A stretch of 64,000 nucleotides of DNA, taken from the NCBI GenBank assembly GCA_031275285.1, contig JAISOY010000120.1, positions 1 through 64,000 of the forward strand. The letters run 5' to 3'. Source of the DNA: Bacteroidales bacterium. GTDB taxonomy: Bacteria; Bacteroidota; Bacteroidia; Bacteroidales; UBA4181. Positions 18,045 to 26,529 of the stretch are shown here, piece by piece (the first letter of the stretch is position 1; the number at the start of each line of letters is the position of its first letter). The translations under genes were made by a program, and so were the position numbers. The notes under the pieces were generated by a model that was not told where the DNA came from, searched no databases, and saw only the letters and a program-made list of their open reading frames with translations.

Positions 18045-18842
18045 ATGCTTGACCAGAATTATCTTATTGAAAAAGTCCGGGAAACTGCTTTGAATGACGA
18101 AAAAGTTTCAGCTGTCCTGATGTACGGTTCATTTATCAGAGGCGAAGGCGACCGTTTTTCCGATGTTGAATTTTATGTATTCGTACGTGGAGACGGTGAA
18201 TTAAATAAGCAAAAGTGGATCGAATCCATCCATCCGGTCGACATGTATTTTACCAATGAATTTGGAACAGATGTAGTCGTATTTTCAAACCTTATCCGTG
18301 GGGAATTTCATTTTAAGCCTGAATCGGAAGTCGTCGTTGTAAAAGAATGGGAAGGACTCACCTCCTTTGAACATAAAGATAAAATGAATCTTGTGGATAA
18401 GGATGGGAAACTTTCTGATATACTTGAAAATATCCGCATACTATCTCCAGTACAGGATACTCCGCAAAACATAGAATGGTTGGCACAATCGCTTCTGAAC
18501 AATCTGCTTTTCACAAAAAATGTGTTACAGCGAAAGGAACTGGCCCATGCCCATCATCTGTTCGGCTATATCCAGAAATATCTTTTGTGGCTGATCCGGA
18601 TACGTAGTAGTAATATAGCGCATTGGGAATCTCCTACTAAAAAATTGGAACAGGATATTCCGCAAAATTGGTATAAATTCTATATGGAAAGCGTACCGAT
18701 AATGAATGAAACAAGTCTTAAAAAAAGCCTGATCGCTACATTCAACAATGCGCAGCAACTGTTTCAGGAATTAAATATTTCCGAAAATTTAAGCGTTTTA
18801 TTACATAAGATCACTGACGATTACATAAAGAGTGAAGATTGA
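18045..18842 (+). CDS. Nucleotidyltransferase resembling lincosamide Lnu(B/F)-type enzymes
   Basis: This 265-residue protein has the nucleotidyltransferase signature GS-x9-D-x-E (G28, S29, D40, E42 in YGSFIRGEGDRFSDVEF) and, after it, segments I recognise from Lnu(B)/Lnu(F) lincosamide O-nucleotidyltransferases: NLIRGEFHF, a YLLWLIRI helix and AHWESPTKKLEQDI. Those enzymes inactivate lincomycin and clindamycin by adenylation. Length is close to the 267-273 residues of the family. It stands alone with no visible mobile element, so it may be an intrinsic homologue. Activity on a drug is inferred, not shown. The substrate could be another hydroxylated small molecule. Confidence 0.75.
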   Translation: MLDQNYLIEKVRETALNDEKVSAVLMYGSFIRGEGDRFSDVEFYVFVRGDGELNKQKWIESIHPVDMYFTNEFGTDVVVFSNLIRGEFHFKPESEVVVVKEWEGLTSFEHKDKMNLVDKDGKLSDILENIRILSPVQDTPQNIEWLAQSLLNNLLFTKNVLQRKELAHAHHLFGYIQKYLLWLIRIRSSNIAHWESPTKKLEQDIPQNWYKFYMESVPIMNETSLKKSLIATFNNAQQLFQELNISENLSVLLHKITDDYIKSED

Positions 18843-18864
18843 TTTTTATTTAGGAAATCCGGAT

Positions 18865-18960
18865 TAATCGATCTGCTTCTTCTCATATCCCTTTTTCACC
18901 AGTCCAGTAATGTTTCTGGTTGCAAGTTTGATAAGCAGGTTTCTCCGGACTATTTTTGTC
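18865..18960 (-). pseudogene. Remnant of a response-regulator gene 3' end
   Basis: About 95 bases align with 21535-21630, the last 30 codons of the LuxR-type response regulator, including TTTCACCAGT, GTTTCTGG and GGTTTCTCCGG blocks. Nothing of the receiver domain is left. It is joined directly to the remnant of the small membrane-protein gene. Confidence 0.75.
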
Positions 18961-19150
18961 TTTTTTACAACTTTTTCCAAAAACAGGACAATCAGAAAAT
19001 GTATTCTTTATTCTCCTGCATCTGTATCTCTAATTCCGCCAACATATACAACTCCAATTCCCAAACGGACAAAAACAATGGAGAATAATCCTACTATTTA
19101 TTCGAAGAAGTACCATCCTTTTATACTGCATGCTCCATTTATCGTTATAG
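18961..19150 (-). pseudogene. Remnant of the small membrane-protein gene (as 24342-24734)
   Basis: This aligns with about 24396-24580, e.g. CAATCAGAAAATGTAT and AATGGAGAATAATCC are shared. It codes no open protein. In the intact locus 2.7 kb, including the whole sensor kinase, separate the response-regulator end from this gene, so the duplicate has lost its middle. Confidence 0.75.
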
Positions 19151-19499
19151 TCGATAAACGTCTACATAGCTTTATATTAATCATTTGTACCACTCCGAAA
19201 TCAACACGTTTTCCTTGTACGACGATGAAAACTGAAAAAGCCCCACCCCCATTTCCAAACGGCTCATCTGTAGCGGAATGGATCAAAATTAATGTTTTAC
19301 CCCTACCTGCCATATTGCCGACGATTTTTTTCAGGCATTGATGCCATGAAACACTTTGGAAAACAATTGAAATTACTTTATCCTTTAAACATTTTAGTAT
19401 GGATGAAAGAATATAAATCCATTTTTTTATTGTTAAAAATATGATGGAAGTAAAGATTTTGTTATTGAATGAGGCAGTTTCTGTTAAAGCTATTTTCAT
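19098..19499 (-). CDS. Doubtful open frame, possibly a gene fragment
   Basis: A minus-strand frame of 133 codons (ATG at 19499) contains a part that reads like real protein (about residues 53-110, with AGRGKTLILIHSATDEPFGN and GGAFSVFIV). I do not recognise it. Its 3' end runs into the membrane-protein remnant, and its N-terminal part is AT-rich with no signal peptide. It is more likely a decayed or truncated gene than a working one. Confidence 0.25.
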   Translation of the reverse strand: MKIALTETASFNNKIFTSIIFLTIKKWIYILSSILKCLKDKVISIVFQSVSWHQCLKKIVGNMAGRGKTLILIHSATDEPFGNGGGAFSVFIVVQGKRVDFGVVQMINIKLCRRLSTITINGACSIKGWYFFE

Positions 19500-19506
19500 C
19501 AAATGA

Positions 19507-20010
19507 CTAATAATAATCTTCTAATTTTTCAGATAATTTCTTACGGGCAAAGAAAATACGGCTTTTTACCGTTCCTTCTTTTATCCCCAGCATCTGTGCA
19601 ATTTCCCTGTATTTATATCCTTGAGTATACAGTCTAAAAGGAACTTTATATACATCTTCTAATGTTTCTATTGCCTTATTTATTTCTTTTGTTCGAAATT
19701 CCGAATCAGGTGTAATGTTCAAAATATCTTTATTCTGATTCAGAAAAAACAAATCTTTTGTACTATCAAAAATCACTCTTTTTTGAGATGCTTTACGATA
19801 ATTATTGATAAATGTATTTCTCATGATCGTAAAAGTCCATGCTATCAAGTTGGTTTCGTTTGCAAATTGTTCTTTACAGGAAAATGCCCTTAAATATGTT
19901 TCCTGCAGCAAATCCCTGGCATTATCCTTATTGGCTGTTAAACGAATAGCATAATAATTTAACTTATCATGAAATCCTAATAATTGATTATTAAACTCTT
20001 CTGTTGTCAT
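19507..20010 (-). CDS. ECF RNA polymerase sigma factor
   Basis: This 167-residue sigma factor has a complete region 2 (DNARDLLQETYLRAF, then FANETNLIAWTFTIMRNTFINNYR) and region 4 (YKVPFRLYTQGYKYREIAQMLGIKEGTVKSRI written in two conserved blocks, about 115-155). It is of the short Bacteroidota type without a C-terminal extension. No anti-sigma gene adjoins it: the next gene on the same strand side is a remnant, and the divergent neighbour is an HTH regulator 460 bases away. Its regulon is unknown. Confidence 0.9.
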   Translation of the reverse strand: MTTEEFNNQLLGFHDKLNYYAIRLTANKDNARDLLQETYLRAFSCKEQFANETNLIAWTFTIMRNTFINNYRKASQKRVIFDSTKDLFFLNQNKDILNITPDSEFRTKEINKAIETLEDVYKVPFRLYTQGYKYREIAQMLGIKEGTVKSRIFFARKKLSEKLEDYY

Positions 20011-20472
20011 GTCATTTTAATTTTATTGTTTTAGTAATATACATCGTATTATTTCCTGACTAGTAATGACTAAGATTGGAGTAATCATTGCCGATTAAAG
20101 AAACTTTTTTTATTCAAATTCATACTCCTGTTCTAAATCATGTAAGTAAAAAACATAATGGTTATCACATAGTTATTTGAAGGCAAATTTAAACTGAAAG
20201 AACTTCAAAAAAAAGACAACTATATCTCTCAACTTGCTAATTTCAAGATGTTTTTATGAAATTTATATCATATTTTTCTACTTTCCCATCAGAAATGTAG
20301 GAGAAAAAAAAATCTCCTACATTTTGTCTATAAAAAGGTTATCTTCCTCAAAAATTGCATCACAAAAAGCTTTTATTTTTTATTTTTTTATCATATGTTT
20401 AAATTTTTACTAATTTAGTAACACATTAGCAAGAATATAGACAAGGCAAATCAGAAAAACAATACATTAAAA
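20011..20472. other. Long AT-rich divergent regulatory region
   Basis: The 460 bases between the divergent sigma and HTH genes hold no open frame. Visible elements are the perfect 12-bp hairpin at 20293-20324 and the perfect palindrome TACTAA-T-TTAGTA at 20408-20420, 53 bases before the HTH start and possibly an operator. Confidence 0.6.
20293..20324. other. Perfect 12-bp hairpin in divergent intergenic region
   Basis: AAATGTAGGAGA (20293-20304), loop of eight A, TCTCCTACATTT (20313-20324). A short T-rich tail follows on the plus strand. It could end a small RNA from the sigma-gene upstream region, or be a regulator site. Confidence 0.7.
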
Positions 20473-21438
20473 ATGAGAGATTTACATGATAATTTTGTTA
20501 AGACATTATACTCGAAAGTACCCAAAAAGACTGATCTTGCTAATAAAATATCGGATATTTTATTGATCGAAAAAGAATCGGCTTACAGGAGATTGACTGG
20601 TAAAGTCCAATTTTCTGTCAGGGAAATGGGAACACTTGCCAATACCTTCAATATATCTATTGATAATCTATTACATCTTAGCAAGGAATACCAGTGGCTT
20701 CCATTTTCATTAGATGCTCCATATAAATCTACAACAATAGACGTATTGTGTGACATAATCCTATCCCGGTTAAAACGTATGATCGAAATTTCCCAAATGC
20801 CTGCTGAAATAGGTGGGGTACACAATTCCATACCTTTAGAATTCTCTGTGCACCATCCCTTGTTAATGAAATTTTTGTTTTTTAAATGGGGGCATTATTT
20901 TGTGGGTACTGAAGAATTTGAGAATTTTTCAGAATGGGAAATTCCATGTGAACTCAATTCGATAAAAGAAAAAATCGAACAAATTCACTGTGCTAAAATA
21001 TTATACATATGGGATAATTCTTTAATCTGGACGTTAGCCAATGAAATAGAATATTTCTATAGAATACATGCAATCACAGCAAAAGAAAAAGAGGAATTGA
21101 AAGAGGAATTGAAAAAACAACTGACTCAACTCGAACAATATCTAAAAGGAACTTTTATTCCGGAAAATATGATCGCTGCCGAAGCAGAATTTTATGTTTC
21201 TATGATCGGTATAGGTGTCACGTGCCAGTACCATGCATCCCAGAAAGAATGCCTTTTTACATACCATACAAATTTTAGCCAGGCATTTGTTGATAATTGT
21301 TATGAAAATTGTATAGAATGGATCAACTCGATAAAATCCCTACGTAAAACATCTGTTCTTCTTTCCGGAAGTGGCGGTATTGAAAGGCGATCGTTTTTCA
21401 ACAAACAACATCAAATAATTGATCTCATCTTAGGATAA
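20473..21438 (+). CDS. HTH-domain regulatory protein of unknown family
   Basis: This 321-residue protein has an N-terminal XRE-like helix-turn-helix (about 18-65: LANKISDILLIEKESAYRRL, then FSVREMGTLANTFNISIDNLL). A long helical body without transmembrane segments follows; a charged coiled-coil-like stretch lies near 195-225 (EKEELKEELKKQLTQLEQYL). I know the general type (Bacteroidota proteins with a BetR-like HTH and no named effector domain) but not its role. It is divergent from the lone ECF sigma gene, which may be its regulatory partner. Confidence 0.7.
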   Translation: MRDLHDNFVKTLYSKVPKKTDLANKISDILLIEKESAYRRLTGKVQFSVREMGTLANTFNISIDNLLHLSKEYQWLPFSLDAPYKSTTIDVLCDIILSRLKRMIEISQMPAEIGGVHNSIPLEFSVHHPLLMKFLFFKWGHYFVGTEEFENFSEWEIPCELNSIKEKIEQIHCAKILYIWDNSLIWTLANEIEYFYRIHAITAKEKEELKEELKKQLTQLEQYLKGTFIPENMIAAEAEFYVSMIGIGVTCQYHASQKECLFTYHTNFSQAFVDNCYENCIEWINSIKSLRKTSVLLSGSGGIERRSFFNKQHQIIDLILG

Positions 21439-21533
21439 AAGACAGGAGTAAAATATATATCTACAAACAGGACAACAAAACCACTCAAAATATAGAAATC
21501 CTTTTCCATATTTTTGCCTGTATGATTTAAGCC

Positions 21534-22151
21534 TTAACCGATCAGTTTCTTCTCATACCCTTTTTTCACCAGTTCAGCTGTGTTTCTGGCAGCGAGTTTA
21601 ATGAGAAGGTTTCTCCGGTATGTCTTGACAGTTTCCGTATCGCGGCAGATCTTGTCTGCAATTTCTTTCGTAGTATAACCGTCGGCAATATATTGCAGGA
21701 TTTCCTTTTCACGCGGGGAAAGCCAGATAACATCCTCGTTTTTTTTATCTTTCAGTGTGATATCTATCTCCTCACAAAGAAATCGATCTCCCTTAGTTAC
21801 CGCTTCGATACCGGCAAATACTTCTTCGCTCTCGGCATTCTTCAGTATATAACCGAGTGCACCGTTGTGTAAGGCACGCTGGGCGATGCTGAATTCTTTA
21901 TAACTTGTCAGCATAATGATCTTTAACCCGGGATAAATCCTGGTGACCTCAGTGCAAAAATCCACTCCGTCGCCATCGGGCAGGCCGATATCGAGGAGTA
22001 GCACATCGGGTAGATCCTCTGCCAATCCAGTACGGCAGGATTCCAAATCGTAATATACGCCTGTAATCCTGGCTATCCCGGATTCATTGATCAGTTTACC
22101 CAGGCTCTCTACCACCATTTTATGGTCATCAACAATTTGAAGAGTTACCAT
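21534..22151 (-). CDS. NarL/LuxR-type response regulator
   Basis: This 205-residue response regulator has a receiver domain (about 1-118, phospho-acceptor Asp in DVLLLDIGLPDGDG, Thr/Lys in MLTSYK and YILKNA) and a LuxR HTH (about 142-203: LSPREKEILQYIADGYTTKEIA, with TVKTYRRNLLIKL as recognition helix). Its ATG overlaps the stop of the kinase gene by one base (TAATG), so it pairs with that kinase. The last 30 codons have a decayed duplicate at 18865-18960. Targets are unknown. Confidence 0.93.
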   Translation of the reverse strand: MVTLQIVDDHKMVVESLGKLINESGIARITGVYYDLESCRTGLAEDLPDVLLLDIGLPDGDGVDFCTEVTRIYPGLKIIMLTSYKEFSIAQRALHNGALGYILKNAESEEVFAGIEAVTKGDRFLCEEIDITLKDKKNEDVIWLSPREKEILQYIADGYTTKEIADKICRDTETVKTYRRNLLIKLAARNTAELVKKGYEKKLIG

Positions 22152-23994
22152 TATCTAATATGAATTTCCAGGTTTAATTCAATAATGGTTTCCGTCCCTT
22201 TACCGGGTGAAGCGAAAATATCCATTTTTCCGTTACAGGATGCTACCCTGTCGCGGATACTTTTCAATCCGAAACCCTCCGTAATGTTTTTCCTGTCGAA
22301 GCCTTTGCCATCATCCGAAACAGTAAGCGTAACATGCTTTTCATCCTGCACTAATTGCAGATTGATACTTGCTGCGCCAGAGTGTTTTATAGAATTGTTT
22401 ACCAACTCATTGGCACAGCAATATATCACAAATTCCACTCTTTTGCCGATACGCTTTCCTTCACCAAAAAAGTGAAACCGGACATTCGGAAACTGGGCTA
22501 CATAATCTTCCAACGCCACTTTCATCCCATATTGCAGAGATACCGGCATCAGATTATGAGCTATACGGCGGATTTCTTCAATACAATTATCGAGCTTTCC
22601 ATCGACATCTTGTAAAGACTGCCCATGGTTTTTAAGTTCAATTTTCACAGCCGAAAGGTTACCGCTGAGCCGGTCGTGAAGATCCCTGGCCAGACGCATC
22701 CGTTCTCCCATTTCACCGTCCAAAACCGAACGGGTAGCAATTAACTGTTTCTCCCTTCGGGCATTTTTTACTTTTTGCCATAACACAAATCCCAAGGCGA
22801 CAGCCAGTAAAATCCCTACAACGGAAAGCCAGACATATAACCGCCGCTCTTTTTCCAGCGAAGTAATCTGAATTTCCTTCTTTTCGGTTTCATATTTGGT
22901 CTCCATTTCAATTAAACTGTCATGAAGGCTTTTTTCGTTTTTTTCTATGTTGATTACATAATACCTGCGTACAAAGTATTCTGCTTTTTCTTTTTCTCCT
23001 AAATGGATATAGGCAACGCAAAGCGTTAAGGCGGTCGGGGATGCAATATCGTAACTGGCAGAATCTATAGTCCATGCTCTTAGAGCAATAGTTACAGACT
23101 CGTTATAACGCTTCATACTAAGATATATTTCGGACATCACACTCAAAATATTACCCATATCACGGGGACTACCGAACTCCTCCCCGATCTGTAAAGCATC
23201 ATGAATGTATCTTAAAGCTTCATCATATTCTTCTTTGACCTGAAACTGGGCAGAAAGCGCTGTTAAAATAACCATCTCATGGGGTTTTCTTCCCAATTTA
23301 CGACTTAAATCCAACGCTTTCAGATTGTATTCAATGGACTTATCCGGATCTTCTTTATCGGCATAGACAAGGCCTAATAAATTGTATACACCCATTCTTA
23401 TATCATCAAGCGCAAGCTGTTCGGCGATTTCCAATGCCTGTTCACTGAAATAGATCGCCTGTCAGGATGATTCAATGTACGGTGGATATTGGCCATATTC
23501 ACTAAAATAGCTGCCGTACTCCGATTCGGTTTACCATCGTTTAAGGTTAAACCCTTCATATAATATTCAAGAGCAGATGAATAATTATTTTGCAGATAGT
23601 ATAAATTACCCAACTCAGAATAGGTCATTACCTGGAATGGTTTGTCGTTAATCTCAACAGCCAGCGACAAGGCTTTATCCAGATATATACGGGAGGTATC
23701 GAATTTAGATTGATAATAATGGATCGCACCTAAAAACCGGTAGAAGGCTGATTCTTTTTTCTTATCTTTTTCTTTTTCCGCAAGCTGTATTCCTTCCCGG
23801 GCATATTCAGTGCCTTTTCCCAGATCGTGCGTCACATAGAACAGGGTAATTTTTTCATATAAACTTAATTGTTCTACAGGCGATAATCTTTCAGTTTCCA
23901 ATACATGAATCAATGAGTCTATATTTTGTACCTGTCCGGAAACAGTTACAAACAACAAAAACATTGAATTGAGAAAAATAATCCGCTTCATCAT
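22151..23994 (-). pseudogene. TPR sensor histidine kinase, interrupted by a frameshift
   Basis: Two frames (23994-23398 and the frame ending at 22151) together make one HisKA_3-type kinase: signal peptide (1-20), tetratricopeptide repeats (about 35-330), a transmembrane helix (LYVWLSVVGILLAVALGF), the H-box in RLARDLHDRLSGN, and an HATPase domain with NELVNNSIKH, DDGKGFD and GFGLKSIRDR. The frame breaks at 23459-23463: losing one base turns an expected DxAIYFSEQALEIAEQ into DRRSISVNRHWKS. Everything downstream is intact, so this is a recent inactivation or a sequencing or assembly error. It precedes the response regulator with a one-base overlap. Confidence 0.85.
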
Positions 23995-24341
23995 TTATTT
24001 TTATTGAACAAAAGTACTCCTTTTCCTCATGCTCTCCTATCACCCAAAAGGGTGATTCCTAGATCGATCACTTTTTTATCCTTTTAGGTCAGAGTGTTGA
24101 ATAAAGGCACATTTCCCGAACCTACGGCTCCTGCCAAAACAGAAAATACATCTTAAGCCTGGTATAATGAAGCAACTTTTCCAACAAAATTTCTTTCCCT
24201 TACGATGTAAGCACAGTAACAGATAACTTTATTCTTTACACTAAGTGAAAAGCATTGCTGGCGATAACCTCTATGATGTTATTACAGGAGTATATAGTAT
24301 CACAATAAGAACATTTTATATCAATACTTCACTATGGAGAA
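23995..24341. other. Intergenic region upstream of the sensor kinase
   Basis: About 350 bases without a convincing gene. The notable element is the perfect palindrome ATCACCC-AAAA-GGGTGAT (24039-24056), 45 bases upstream of the kinase start, with GATCGATC just beyond it. Confidence 0.5.
24039..24056. promoter_or_regulatory. 18-base perfect palindrome, candidate operator
   Basis: ATCACCC (24039-24045), AAAA, GGGTGAT (24050-24056). Its position upstream of a kinase/response-regulator pair suggests autoregulation by the LuxR-type regulator, which is inference. Confidence 0.5.
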
Positions 24342-24734
24342 TTAATTTCCATGGTGGTATTGTGATTTAGCAGGTTTTTCCGGGGTAGTTCCATCACTTT
24401 CACAACATCCTTCCGAAAAAAAGGGGCAATCAGAAAATGTATCCCTCATTCCTCCTGTATCTGTATTTCTAATCCCGCCACCATATACAATTCCAATTCC
24501 CAGGCAGATAAAAGCAATGGAGAATAATCCCACTATTTTTTCAAAGAAGGTTTGTCTTTTTATATTACGGATTCCATAAAAGACGGCTATAAACAACTGG
24601 ATGCAGAGTAATATGCATGTTGCTATGTGTATGTAGAAGCATAAAGGACGTCCGTAAAAGAAACGTTCATTCATGAAAAATACAGTACAAAATAACACAG
24701 TTACCAATAAATTGTATAGCCAAAACTTTATCAT
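24342..24734 (-). CDS. Small membrane protein of unknown function
   Basis: This 130-residue protein has three predicted transmembrane helices (about 5-21, 31-52 and 67-86), the last ending in a GIGIVYGGG motif. A hydrophilic tail follows with three cysteines (SDCPFFSEGCCES) that could bind a metal or form disulfides. I do not recognise the family. It lies upstream of the kinase gene on the same strand, 350 bases away. A remnant of its 3' half lies next to a remnant of the response regulator at 18961-19150, so both were duplicated together. Confidence 0.55.
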   Translation of the reverse strand: MIKFWLYNLLVTVLFCTVFFMNERFFYGRPLCFYIHIATCILLCIQLFIAVFYGIRNIKRQTFFEKIVGLFSIAFICLGIGIVYGGGIRNTDTGGMRDTFSDCPFFSEGCCESDGTTPEKPAKSQYHHGN

Positions 24735-24882
24735 ATCAAATGCGTTTGAAACAATATCCTCTCAATATGAACGCCTGGGAATTAAAAATGTTGAATCGGG
24801 AATGCATTTTTCTTCCCCACTAAATTTATTAACTGTTGTATTCTTAGTTCTGGTAAATTAAAAGTAAGAACAATAATTTTTT

Positions 24883-24918
24883 CAGTTCAAAATTTATAGT
24901 TCGTAGTTCACGGTTCAT
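24883..24918. repeat. Short AGTTC-type tandem motif
   Basis: AGTTC-like units recur about every 7-8 bases (TATAGTTCGTAGTTCACGGTTCAT). The same word family forms the inverted repeat at 27942-28001. Confidence 0.5.
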
Positions 24919-24938
24919 TTTCAAAGAAAATCGCTATT

Positions 24939-25985
24939 TTATTCCTGCGCGACAAATACGGAATAGGCTTTCGCATCATTGGTTTTTCCATCAGTTATAT
25001 ATACCGGTTTCCCATTTTCCCACAGTACCGAAGCGTAATATTTTTTGTCTATTTGTTCACATCCGGCAACATATACATTACCGCCAACAACCTGTACCGA
25101 ATATGCATAAGCCGACCTGGTGCCGTCTGTAAGCGGAACCCCGGTGCCATTCTTCCACAACATCGCACGATAAATACCGACGGTATGCATTTCCTGCCCT
25201 ACAACATACACATCATTCCCGGACACATAAACCGATTCGGCTTCAGCCTGGGTTGTTCCGTCCGTAAGTTCCATAGGTGTCCCGTTTTTCCATACCACAG
25301 CAACATTCTTCGATATATGCGCACTACCGGCCGCATACACATCTGAACCAGTTGAGTAAACCGAATGGATGTTGGTCGTGGTGGCTCCGGAAGGAAGTTT
25401 GATGTCCATGGCCTTACCGTTTTTCCAGACCTGTCCGTACTGGATAGCCTCTTCTCCTCCGACATAAACATTGCCGTTCGAGACGTGAATGGATTTGCCG
25501 TAAGAGAGCCGGTCTGCAAGATGGGTTTCTGCACCATCCACCCAGTATGTGGCAGTATAAGCCTTCAGATATTCCTGACCTGCTACGTAAACCTTACCGC
25601 CGGAGACATATACCGATTGGGCTGAGGAACTGAGTGTGGAAACCGGAGTGCCGGAACCGTTTTTCCAGACCATAGCTATACGGCTAAGCCCAAGTATTGC
25701 ATACCCGGCCACATAGACGTCTCCTCCTGAAACACAAACGGAATAAGCCTCGGAGCCGTTTGAGACAAGGGATAAATCAACGGTTTTGCCGTTTTTCCAG
25801 AGTGTAGCCACATCTTTCCCGTTTATATTTTGATATCCGGCCACATATATGTTAGTATCTGTACCCGTATCGGTATTATTATTGTTGTTATCAGTGTTGG
25901 TGTTGTCGTCAGATTTTGAACATGCTATAAGGAACAAAGAAAAAAGACATATCGCAGTAATAGATTTAAAATAAGTCAATTGCAT
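24939..25985 (-). CDS. Lipoprotein with seven WKNG-type repeats, probable beta-propeller
   Basis: This 348-residue lipoprotein (LFLIAC near residue 22) has an Asn/Thr-rich linker (DNTNTDNNNNNT) and then seven repeats of about 45 residues. Each reads roughly VYVAG..., AxxWKNG..., ...SVxVSGGD. Seven equal repeats with alternating strands fit a seven-bladed propeller. Near-identical units suggest recent internal expansion. Family members are annotated only as hypothetical in my knowledge. The lipoprotein signal puts it in the outer envelope, and binding to glycan or protein is a guess. It is monocistronic. Confidence 0.75.
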   Translation of the reverse strand: MQLTYFKSITAICLFSLFLIACSKSDDNTNTDNNNNNTDTGTDTNIYVAGYQNINGKDVATLWKNGKTVDLSLVSNGSEAYSVCVSGGDVYVAGYAILGLSRIAMVWKNGSGTPVSTLSSSAQSVYVSGGKVYVAGQEYLKAYTATYWVDGAETHLADRLSYGKSIHVSNGNVYVGGEEAIQYGQVWKNGKAMDIKLPSGATTTNIHSVYSTGSDVYAAGSAHISKNVAVVWKNGTPMELTDGTTQAEAESVYVSGNDVYVVGQEMHTVGIYRAMLWKNGTGVPLTDGTRSAYAYSVQVVGGNVYVAGCEQIDKKYYASVLWENGKPVYITDGKTNDAKAYSVFVAQE

Positions 25986-26529
25986 AGAGATTGTATTTAT
26001 ATTTTTCAGGCTAAAGATAGCCGTTTTGTGTATATTTACGTTAGAAAGTTTATAAAATATGAATGTTAAAACAAGTAACTAACTGAAATATTAATAATTC
26101 ACAGTTCATAACATTTCTCATTTACTATACTCACCTTGCTGCATAAGCTCCTTTACAAATAAAAAAAATGATTAATAAAATTTGATGCAATATCAACAAT
26201 TAGATAAGAAAATTATGATTTATCATTTATCGTTCATCCTTTATTCTGACTTCCTAACATTTCATTTTTTTGCGTTCCAACTTTCCGGCATTTTATTTCT
26301 TTAATTTTTCTGATTTTCGCGTTATAAGTATTTTTCATTAAAATACATTCGACCTCTTTGTTAGTATAAACATACTTTAATATCAAAAAACAGAATAGGC
26401 ATGATTAAATAAATCAGCCCTTCATCTTGATAATCTTCGAGTTTTAATTTTGTTTTTTATTTTTATATAAAAAAATAAACAAATATAAAAATGATAACTA
26501 TTTTTGTATAAAACCAAATAAATTAAATC
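25986..26529. other. AT-rich intergenic region upstream of gdhA
   Basis: About 540 bases with no supportable gene. A TATTTTTG box (26499-26506) resembles TAnnTTTG and lies 24 bases before the gdhA start, but no clear upstream box accompanies it. Confidence 0.5.
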
